Shown here in pieces: positions 23,460 to 34,006 of a DNA stretch of 64,000 bases (positions within the stretch are counted from its first letter, which is position 1; the number at the start of each line of letters is the position of its first letter). This stretch comes from Nematostella vectensis (lineage: Eukaryota > Cnidaria > Anthozoa > Actiniaria > Edwardsiidae). Below the pieces are notes generated by a model. The model saw only the letters and a program-made list of their open reading frames with translations, was not told the DNA's origin and did not search any database. The position numbers and the translations under genes were made by a program. The stretch covers positions 4,154,001 through 4,218,000 of the forward strand of contig NC_064038.1 of the NCBI RefSeq assembly GCF_932526225.1, read 5' to 3'.

Positions 23460-25614
23460 ATGGCTGCCAATGTGACTGGTGTTACTCTTAGCGAGGCATT
23501 CACGCGCCCGTCAGTGTTCTTTTCTGTGTTAGTTCTCTGTCTATTGATAATTCTAATCATAGCGGGCAATATCACAGTATTACGGACCGTATATGTGACT
23601 TCAAGATTTCATTACTCGACGTATTATTACTTGGCGAGCTTGGCATTCGCTGATCTTTTGGTAGGGCTTACGGTGGCTCCATTCGCAGCGGCTTACAGGG
23701 TGTCCTACGAGATGTCAGGTATGTCAAACCGTGGTATCACGGACAATTGGGAAATTCAGTAATAAATACTGTGCAAATTGTACCTCGTTATCACTTACAG
23801 GGTGTCCTACGAGATGTCAGGTATGTCAAACCGTGGTATCACGGACAATTGGGAAATTCAGTAATAAATACTGTGCAAATTGTACCTCGTTATCACTTAC
23901 AGGATGTCCTACGAGTTGGTATGTAGAACCTTGGTAAGGGAAACGGGAAAAATCAGTGATAGAGATTGTGTAAATTATACCTCGTTATCAGTAACAGGCT
24001 GTCCTAGGAGATATCAGGAATAAGAACCTCGCTAACACGGGCAATGGTTAAAATCAGTTATAGAGATTGTATAAATTATACCTCGTTATCAGTAACAGGC
24101 TGTCCTACGAGATGTCAGGAATAAGAACCTCGAAAACACGGGCAATGGGGAAAATCAGTTATAGAGATTGTATAAATTATACCTCGTTATCAGTAACAGG
24201 CTGTCCTACGAGATGTCAGGTATAAGAACCTCGCTAACACGGGCAATGGGGAAAATCAGTAATAGAGATTGTATAAATTATACCTCGTTATCAGTAACAG
24301 GCTGTCCTACGAGATGTCAGGTATAAGAACCTCGCTAACACGGGCAATGGGGAAAATCAGTAATAGAGATTGTATAAATTATACCTCGTTATCACTACCA
24401 GTGTAGAGTGCAGCTGGCACGTCTATGGAACGCCCCAGTGTGGTGTGCGCTTCATTAAAACTGTTTTTAGATTATGGGTAGATTTATCACTTGTTATTAT
24501 GATCCTACCTCTATTATCAGCAGCTTTCTTTGAGGTGAATCAGTGGACAATGACCCCAGCAATTTTGGTCATTTTTAAGCTGTAATTCGTGGCCAGACAG
24601 GTTGTATAGGTGCAGCTTTTAAGAAACGCGTTTTTATGCCTCGACTATGTCGTTTCCATAATACCCTCCACATTCAAATTCCCACAAGGCTTAAAAGCTT
24701 CCTAAATCTATTAATTCTAGTTGTCTCTAATTCCAGGGGAGTGGGTGTTCGGCGGCGCTGTGTGCGGGTTCTGGGTGACAACTACTATCCTCTGCGGCTG
24801 CGCGTCCGTCCTCAACCTCTGCGTGGTAAGCTGGGACCGCTACGTCACAGTGACGTCACCACTGAATTACACACGGCGCATGTACACTAACGTTGCCAAG
24901 GCGATCATCCCGATAGTCTGGGTGACGTCATCGGTAATTGCAATACCGCTGGGCAGAGTCGTAGAGAGTTCGCGGGCTCATAAGATGTGCAACTACGAGG
25001 GGTTGACCTTGGGTTACGCGGTGACCGCGTTTGTGTTGCTATATGGGTTCCCTGTGCTGTTCCTCTTCTTCGTCAATGGTTCCATCATACGCACAGCGCG
25101 CTCACATCTCAAACAAATCCACGACCAAGAAATGGCTGCCTCGCGGATCACCATAGCAACTGAGTGTATGACGACACAGGTTCCTAAACAACGCCCGACA
25201 CGATTTTCCCGCGAGATGCGGATATTCAAAGCATGCTTGATTGTGATTGCTGCGTTTCTGTGTTGTTGGACTGGCTTCTTCGTTGTGCTATTGATTACCC
25301 CTTTGTCGTCCCCGCCCGCGCACTATGTAGGCTTTTCCACGCTTATGCTCACATACGGCAACAGTGCTTGTAACCCGTACCTCTACGGCCTACTGAACGG
25401 GGAGTTCAAGAGGGCAGTAAGACGAAGTCTCCCCAGCTTTAAATCGAGAATTCGACCTTTCCAGGTTCCCCGTAACAGCGTGTCGTTCGTCAGCAGAAGA
25501 GCAAGTGTTCTCTCTCCCAGTCCGAAACACTCTGATTACTCCGGCCGCCCTACCTCAGGACAAGTGGGGCTACCATACAGCGGTAACACCTTAGCGCCTT
25601 ACCACGACATGTGA
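23460..25614 (+). CDS. Rhodopsin-family GPCR 2 (amine-receptor-like, orphan), two coding exons
   Basis: Exon 1 (23460-23718) and exon 2 (24737-25614) join at phase 1 into 378 residues. Motifs: TM1 AGNITVL, TM2 FADLLVG (Asp2.50), ECL1 Trp (WVFGG), Cys3.25 in AVCGFW, TM3 ending SWDRYV (intact DRY), TM6 CCWTGFF (CWxP with Pro changed to Gly), TM7 NSACNPYLYG (intact NPxxY). The fold and the TM3 ASVLNLC pattern resemble biogenic-amine receptors, but position 3.32, the amine-binding Asp, is Thr here, so a classical amine ligand is doubtful. An N-glycosylation site (NVT) lies near the start. The intron begins with a seven-copy array duplicating the exon 1 donor. Confidence 0.88.
23699..24400 (+). 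repeat. ~101-bp array duplicating the GPCR 2 exon 1 end and donor
   Basis: Copies begin after CAG at 23698 (genuine exon), 23800, 23902, 23997, 24098, 24199 and 24300. Each carries GGTGTCCTACGAGATGTCAG or a variant, followed by gtatgt, gtataa or a mutated gaataa. In intronic copies the 20 nt are also preceded by TTACAG or TAACAG, so each copy looks like a 20-nt exon with both splice sites. The first intronic copies are nearly identical to the exon; later ones have diverged. Confidence 0.9.
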
Positions 25615-26440
25615 CTTGTTAACACGAGATCTAACGCATCAATGTATGAGTTCTGCCGAGTAGTAGTCACAAAATTTTCGAATCGCGCTCTTGATTGGCC
25701 AAGCTGCTGTAGTCGGTAAGTTATAGACCACACTGGAAGCGCGGGTATCAGAAAAAAACAATATAATAGCCTTCTTCAAGCGGTGACTTATTGTTGACAT
25801 TCTATGCTAGCTGCGCACGAAAGCAAAATGTCGCCTGCGAGTACTCGACGCCAAGAGACCATCATGGTCTCTGGTCGATAAAAAAAACCTTTGGTGAAAT
25901 AGGGACTTTTGAAAGCATAAACTGATTTTTACTTATGACGACAGACGTCTCAGGCTTAGTACCGCGACACCACACATCTCTGCGACTATTCGCCATTTTT
26001 AGGTGGCGCGGGGATCGGGTCGAGTTAGTAAGCGAATTAAATGCCGGGACGATTTTAAGGGCACGCGATTCAATTTGGAAGCACAACATTCGTGAGATTC
26101 TGCTTATATATTTAAATACCTTTCACAACTCTCAAACACTAAATATTTTCAAGCCTATTGTAAATATTCAATCGTTTTTACAAAGATATTTTCTAGATTA
26201 AAGATTTACATAAATATTTATATAACAGTTAGTAACATTCAAGTGGTATTATCCACATGTGCAATAAGGGACCCGAAGGGGAGGGGTAGAAAGCAGCCTT
26301 ATTCCATAGGGGATGTCCATTGTGAAAGCCCGACGGGGGAGGGGAGAAGAGATAGATGGATTTTTCCCTAAGTGTTCCCCATTTATACACCTCTTGGGGG
26401 CGCGTCCATGTTCTGAAAAGGCGATTCATTTCCTATCATT
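25615..26440. other. Spacer between GPCR 2 and the CC2D2A 3' end
   Basis: No supported gene. It should contain the GPCR 2 3' UTR on plus and the distal CC2D2A 3' flank on minus. Several AATAAA-like and ATATTTA-rich stretches occur around 26100-26220. Confidence 0.4.
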
Positions 26441-26451
26441 CATCATTGGGG

Positions 26452-27297
26452 AGAGGTGTGGTTTAGTATGTGGCCTTTCTCTTGAGTGTGCCTACATATA
26501 TCCAGAGCGACATCACCCCGTGGGGGGAAGGGTGTGGTTTAGTATGTGGCCTTTCTCTTGAGTGTGCCTACATATATCCAGAGCGACATCACCCCGTGGG
26601 GGGAAGGGTGTGGTTTAGTATGTGGCCTTTCTCTTGAGTGTGCCTACATATATCCAGAGCGACATCACCCCGTGGGGGGAAGGGTGTGGTTTAGTATGTG
26701 GCCTTTCCCTTGAGTGTGCCTACATATATCCAGAGCGACATCACCCCGTGGGGGGAAGGGTTTGGTTTAGTATGTGGCCTTTCTCTTGAGTGTGCCTACA
26801 TATATCCAGAGCGACATCACCCCGTGGGGGGAAGGGCGTGGTTTATTATGTGGCCTTTCTCTTGAGTGCGCCTACATATATCCAGAGCGACATCACCCCG
26901 TGGGGGGAAGGGTGTGGTTTATTATGTGGGCTTTCTCTTGAGTGTGCCTACATATATCCAGAGCGACATCACCCCGTGGGGGGGGGAAGGGTGTGGTTTA
27001 GTATGTGGCCTTTCTCTTGAGTGTGCCTACATATATCCAAAGCGACATCACCCCGTGGGGGGAAGGGTGTGATTTAGTATGTGGCCTTTCTCTTGAGTGT
27101 GCCTACATACATCCAGAGCGACATCACCCCGTGGGGGGAAGGGTGTGGTTTAGTATGTGGGCTTTCTCTTGAGTGTGCCTACATATATCCAAAGCGACAT
27201 CACCCCGTGGGGGGAAGGGTGTGGTTTAATATGTGGCCTTTCTCTTGAGTGTGCCTACATATATCCAAAGCGACATCACCCCGTGGGGGAAGGGGTG
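26452..27297 (-). repeat. 76-bp array amplifying the C-terminal codons of CC2D2A
   Basis: About eleven copies, with landmark GTTTAGTATGTGG at 26461, 26537, 26613 and onward, end inside the last CC2D2A coding exon. On minus, the genuine copy encodes the conserved end [17 protein letters not shown] and stop. The downstream copies repeat that coding sequence as 3' UTR or flank. One copy has two extra G. 76 is not a multiple of 3, so the copies are not an in-frame extension. Confidence 0.9.
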
Positions 27298-30200
27298 GAT
27301 ATGGGTCGCGAGAGCGAATTCCACATCCGGGTCCTCTATGGTATGTACGCCAGTGCTGTAGACAGCGTCCACGACTGGTGGGACGTCTGTGAATGGCATG
27401 TTGATGGGGAAGCCAGACAACTGTCGGGATAAGAGGATGAGTAAGATGAGTGAAGTTTGACGCTAGTTTGCCAAACTAGTCTGATGCTTAATTGCGAAAC
27501 TAGTTTCATTAGCTTGACGTTAGTTTACGAAATTAACTTAAGTAGCTTAAAGCTAGTTTACAAAACTTGCTTGAATAGCTTGGCCCTAGTTTATCAAAAT
27601 AGTTTGACTATTTTGACGCTAGCCTACCAAACTAGTTTGAGTAGCTTGAAGCTAGTTTACCAACTTAGCTTGGCCCTAGTTTACCAAATTAGACTAGATT
27701 AGAGCTAGTTTACCAAACAAGTTTGACTATAGCTTAATGCTAACTTTGCTGAACAGTGCAAAGCTAAGGACACTATTTGGCTGTACCGAACAAAGCTAAC
27801 TCTTCCTTGTCTGCTTTTCACTCTCGCAATGAATGGCAGATTTGGCTAAGCTCCTTTCAAAACAATAAAAAAGGTTAAAAAGCAAAATGAATCACGAATA
27901 ATCTAGATTTTTTGTCCCTTATAATATAAACTTGTTACGTCTCAAGTTATCGTATCGTTTAAGGGAGTATCCAGCAAGAAATGAGTCACGTCACCTGATA
28001 GGAGGACAGGATCTGGTCCAGCTCGGCCGTGTGCCGGTCGGTGCTCGTCTCTCCCAAACTGTGCTCCATACTAAATAGATAAGCACAGATACAAGCACTA
28101 GTATAACATTATCAACTGTGCTCCATACTAAAGAGATAAGCACAGATACAAGCACTAGTATAACATTATCAACTGTGCTCCATACTAAAGAGATAAGCAC
28201 AGATACAAGCACTTGTATAACATTATCAACTGTGCTCCATACTTAAGAGATAAGCACAGATACAAGCACTAGTATAACATTATCAACTGTGCTCCATACT
28301 AAAGATATAAGCACAGATACAAGCACTAGGTATAACATTATCAACTGTGCTCCATACTAAAGAGATAAGCACAGATACAAGCACTAGTATAACATTATCA
28401 ACTGTGCTCCATACTAAAGAGATAAGCACAGATACAAGCACTAGTATAATATTATCAACTGTGCTCCATACTAAAGAGATAAGCACAGATACAAGCACTA
28501 GTATAACATTATCAACTGTGCTCCATACTAAAGAGATAAGCACAGATACAAGCACTTGTATAACATTATCAACTGTGCTCCATACTAAAGAGATAAGCAC
28601 AGATACAAACACTAGTATAACATTATCAACTGTGCTCCATACTTAAGAGATAAGCACAGATACAAGCACTAGTATAACATTATCAACTGTGCTCCATACT
28701 AAAGATATAAGCACAGATACAAGCACTAGGTATAACATTATCAACTGTGCTCCATACTAAAGAGATAAGCACAGATACAAACACTAGTATAACATTATCA
28801 ACTGTGCTCCATACTAAAGAGATAAGCACAGATACAAGCACTAGTATAACATTATCAACTGTGCTCCATACTAAAGAGATAAGCACAGATACAAGCACTA
28901 GTATAACATTATCAACTGTGCTCCATACTAAAGAGATAAGCACAGATACAAGCACTAGTATAATATTATCAACTGTGCTCCATACTAAAGAGATAAGCAC
29001 AGATACAAGCACTAGTATAACATTATCAACTGTGCTCCACGCTAAAGACATAACAGGGTCAGATACAAACACTAGTATAACATTATCAACTGTGCTCCAC
29101 GCTAAAGAAATAACAGGGTCAGATACAAACACTAGTATAACATTATTTCTAGCATAGTACCACCCGAACTCAAACCCCTCTCTCATTTTAGCGGCCGTAA
29201 AGTTTTCATTGTTTGTAAATCTTGGTAGGTCTGGATATCAAACACCGGTTCTAAACGGGCACCATTGCCCAAACCGCCGGTCCAACTCGCTGTACCAGCT
29301 ATCAACTTCGGTAACCCCTTTTCTTAACAAAGTAGAACAAATACTGAGGTTGATGACGTTAGATTGATATTTCCCATTTAAAAATGAGTGGTTGTACGAC
29401 ATGACACCCCATCCCTTACCCCCCCCCCCCAAAAAAAAAAAAGTTAACAATAAAAGTAAGCATTTGGTAGAGTTCATCCAGGCAACTTGGAAAAAAAAAA
29501 AAAACACGCTTATCCGAATTTTCAGCCTTTTTGCAAACTTTGTTGAATGAAGGGAGGAAGAAACACTTACTTGACGAGAAGATTGCGGAATGTCTGGGTA
29601 CAGTATCTGTAACAAATCAAGGGGGTATCATTTAAGTTGTTATCGATTGGTCTTCTTATAAAGACCGTCACATGACATACCTGTTCCACCGGGTGACGAA
29701 TCTTGGTCTCCACGCCATGATCTTATCCATAAGTAGCTTCCCCACCCTGATGGAATACAAAAAAGTTTGTAATAGATCTCACGGACAGACAGACAGACGG
29801 ACGGACGGACAAAGAGGAGAGACAGAGAAATAAACAAAGAACAAATTGGCCTGGTTCCTCTTGCACATATGACTTCTACATGGAATTTGCGCAATATAGA
29901 TAATGAATGTAATTATCATTTATTATTATAAATATTGATATTGATCGATAGATCCACAGACCTGTCCTGTGTCCGGGCTACATACTCTCTGTCAACCGGA
30001 CGGTAGAACAAATTCTCTTTCTGAATAAAAACAAGAGGAACAATCAATCTATGGAGTTAAAAAATCTAAGTGATGTTAACAAGGTTTCAAGCTATGAAAA
30101 CTCTGTTTACACATATCCACCACTTGTACGTGTGTGGGAGGTCTATATATCTCATCCACCACCTGTACTAGTCTATAAATCCAATATTCGCCGCCTGAAC

Positions 30201-33200
30201 GTACCTGGGATGTCTAGTATCCACCGCCTGTTCGTACCTGGAATGCTTTTATAACTCATAACTGCTTCCTGAACGTACCTGGGATGCCTATATATCTCAT
30301 ATCCACCGCCTGTACGTACCTGGGATGCCTATATATCTCATATCCACCGCCTGTACGTACCTGGGATGCCTATATATCTCATATCCACCGCCTGTACGTA
30401 CTTGGGATGCCTATATCTATCTCATATCCACCGCCTGTACGTACCTGGAATGCCTATTTATCTCATATCCACCGCCTGTACGTACCTGGGATGCCTATAT
30501 ATCTCATATCCACCGCCTGTACGTACTTGGAATGCCTATATATATCTCATATCCACCGCCTGTACGTACCTGGGATGCCATATATATCATATCCATCGCC
30601 TGTACGTACCTGGGATTTCTTTATATATCTCATATCCACCGCCTGTACGTACCTGGGATGCCTATATATCTCATATCCACCGCCTGTATGTACTTGTAAT
30701 GCCTCCGATCCACCTCCTGTACATACATGGGATGCTAATATATCTCATATCCACCGCCTGTACGTACATGGGATGCTAATATATCTCATATCCACCGCCT
30801 GTACGTACATGGGATGCTAATATATCTCATATCCACCGCCTGTACGTACCTGGGATGCCATATATATCATATCCATCGCCTGTACGTACCTGGGATTTCT
30901 CTATATATCCAATATCTCATATCCACCGCCTGTACGTACATGGGATGCTAATATATCTCATATCCACCGCCTGTACGTACATGGGATGCTAATATATCTC
31001 ATATCCACCGCCTGTACGTACATGGGATGCTAATATATCTCATATCCACCGCCTGTACGTACCTGGGATGCTTATTTATCTCATATCCACCGCCTGTACG
31101 TACCTAGGATGTCTCTATATATCTCATATCCACCGCCTGTACGTACCTGGGATGCCTATTTATCTCATATCCACCGCCTGGACCTACCTGTACGCTGGAG
31201 AGCGCGGGTCGGGGGTATTTCTGCGAGAAGAAAGGCAGCCATAGCTTGGGCTTGGTCAGGTCAAAATCCAGACGAAATGGCTCCTCGAACTGCTGCACGT
31301 TTGCCCAAATCTGTGACATGAAAACAACACACACACGACAGCGTTAGTATTATTTTATCGTGGAAGGTTTTCAGTCATGATTTTTTTTATCAAACAAAAA
31401 CATCCTGTGAAAATTACACTGATGTATAACAAATTACGAAATTTAAGGAGTGTTTCTGTTCTCACCTATATGAAGGCCTGCGGGGGAGGCTTAGTAACAA
31501 GAAGTATGAATCACTATATGACACGGGGCTCACCATGTGCTATGGTATTCTAGTGTTCTAAGGAGTGTGCAGAACAGCTTTAGAATATTTAAAATAACAG
31601 GTTTCTACGGAAAAGACGCAGCCACATTACTACATGTGTTTGTCTTGGGGATACGGTTGAAAAGAGTTTTTACATTTTCTTCGTTGAAGACGCAGCCGAT
31701 GCTGGTAAGAGGGCAGTGCGGGTCGTGTACGTCGAATTGGCGTCCCGTGTGCGCGTTCCAAAGCTGCTTCTTCCCGTCCACGATGCTAAGTACGTACGCC
31801 GTGGATCCTGCCAACGGCAGCGTTTATTAAAATGCGTAGATCAGGCTTGCATATCGGTACTGTATTTTTTTAATATCCCAAAAATATCATCATTTTAAAA
31901 ACTAATACTTTCCCTGTATTATTTGATACTCTACCAAAATAATTGAGCGGTTTTGATAGTATCAGTAGGATTGATTAAAATTCACCGTGATTCAAGCGGA
32001 TTTAATTCACTGAGATTAATATCTCATTTGCACGGGTTTCGTAGCGAAAGCGAAAAGGAATCACCAAAGAAAGAGGGCGAATGCCCAGGTTTCAGAACGC
32101 CTCGATCAGTAGCTAGCATGAGACTAGCGTTTTCTGCGCTAGTAACTGAGACACGTCCGAGGCCCTGGGACCAGGGGACGGGAAATAACCTGATCTTTCT
32201 TTGATAAAGAAAGCTGCCATGTAACCCGAATAGTACCTTCCGGTATCCCTGTGCCAAGGACCACGTACGCCTTTCCCCTCCCCCTGTGCGTAAAGTAGTT
32301 GCATAGCAGAATGGCGTGCTCCTCCTCATCTCCGGCAAGCATCTGTAGAAATTGCTGAAATTGCAGAAAAAATATATATGTAGTCAAAAGTCAAGTGTTT
32401 TTTCTCTAGCGGTTATGAGTGTGTTTTTTTTTCTTCGGTAACCTTCTACCCGTTGGCAAACACCTAAATATAGAAAATATACATGTAGATTCAAACCAGG
32501 GAAGATTGTAGGAAAATTCTGTGGAAGTAAGGATAATTTAAGCGTGCACATCCCTATGAACCACTTCTTTACAAAAACTTCAAAAACCTCTTTACAAAAA
32601 CACAAATCAAGAGTATGAAAGCAAATAGCTGTTTAAGTATTTAAAACCGCGAAAAATCAGAGAAGTATCTCATGTTATTGCTGTGCCATAACTCTGCCCT
32701 GAATTCTTTTAGGCATTGCATTCGTTTAGGTTTACACTGCAGCTGCTAACACAAACCGGGGCACGTAACGCATGTGGCAGGTAACGCATGTACCACGTAA
32801 CGCATGTACCATGTAACGCATGTAGCACGTAACGCGTAATACATGTCGCACGTAACGCATATCGCACGTTACGCATATCGGACGTACCTCCGAGGTGGCC
32901 CAGATGTCGCACAAGTCTGGAAACGCAGCCGAGTCCGATACGTAGGGAACAAGAGACACGTATCGCGCCAATAGCTCCTACAATACAACAACTAGAATTG
33001 TGATAATGACAAAAATAGAATGATGTAGATGATGATGATTATGATGATTATGATGATGATGACGACGCCGATGATGATGATGACGACGACGACGATGATG
33101 GTAATGATGATGACGATCATCATAATGATGATGATGTGTACGGAGCGGAAGACACGTTAGCCAATATCGAGGGATTAAAGTAAAAGATTTTAAAGTAAAG

Positions 33201-34006
33201 TGGATTTTAATTAAAAACACACCAAGGTCATCATTGTTGATTTATCGAACACGTACCATTTCTTTTTGCGATTGTCCAAGCAGATCCTCGGGTGGTTTTT
33301 GTGATCGAATATACCGCGTGATGAAGACTTTCTTTCCGGTTAGATCCGTGGCGAGCGCCTACCAATCAAGTATAAGAATGGCTGTTATGTCATACACACG
33401 ATCCGCCAGTCGCATGTCGCGTTGTTTTGTGGGTAGTTTTTTTGTTGTAAGGATTTGACTGGATTTCAAGGATTTGTCCATATTTTCGTCGCACCAGACT
33501 GCGTGCTTTTCAACCCTATTTATTCCTCCGAAAATTGAAAACCTTTCTACAATGCATCGCAACCAGAATGTGGTTTATACCCTATTATTCCCAACTTCTG
33601 TGATTTGAATATAGAAAAACAACAATAAAATTCAGCTCCTAGATAGACTGAAGCGGAAAGCTGGTGATATTTGCTCACAAGGTGGGTTATGCCATTACCC
33701 TAATTATTGGTACAGCTTAAACTCAACGAGCTTGAATAAAGAAATTACCATCACCGACAAATTACAAATTAATTGAGACAAATTACGCTTGCAGACAACG
33801 ATGGATGAAAATAGCGGGAGGATCACAGCTATGGGTTTACCGTGACTTATGGAAGGTTGTGTAACCGAGGGTTTAAAAACCCTCGTACACCCTTATCTTT
33901 GACATTGACAACCTACCTTGAATTCGCGCTTAGGGAACTTCTTCTTGAGTCCTGATAACCAGATTTGAGCATTGTGCAGCAGCTTCTCCGACTCGTTGCT
34001 CTCAAA
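27226..34006 (-). CDS. CC2D2A: CC2D2A C-terminal transglutaminase-like region, exons 39-49
   Basis: Exon 41 has [12 protein letters not shown] and CDIWATSE; exon 42 [16 protein letters not shown] and VLGTGIPEG; exon 43 [21 protein letters not shown]; exon 44 [17 protein letters not shown]; exon 46 [15 protein letters not shown]; exon 49 [19 protein letters not shown] and SLWIYVGTL at the end. The Cys, His and Asp-containing blocks correspond to the transglutaminase-like peptidase fold described for the CC2D2A C-terminus, thought to be catalytically inactive. Exon 48 (64 nt) is the weakest in homology but fits phase on both sides. Confidence 0.93.

Noticed and set aside
27457-27702. 81-codon Leu/Ser-rich open frame
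   Set aside because: Lies in a degenerate AT-rich repeat inside CC2D2A intron 48.
28283-29186. Long open frames on both strands encoding Ser/Thr- and Val/Leu-rich repeats
   Set aside because: They arise because the 57-bp unit length is divisible by three; the array lies in CC2D2A intron 47 and copies its acceptor.
30284-31334. Overlapping Tyr/Pro/Cys-rich open frames on plus
   Set aside because: By-product of the 41-bp array next to the exon 44 donor.
32978-33220. His-rich minus-strand open frame that might suggest a metal-binding protein
   Set aside because: Encoded by a GAT/GAC microsatellite in intron 40.
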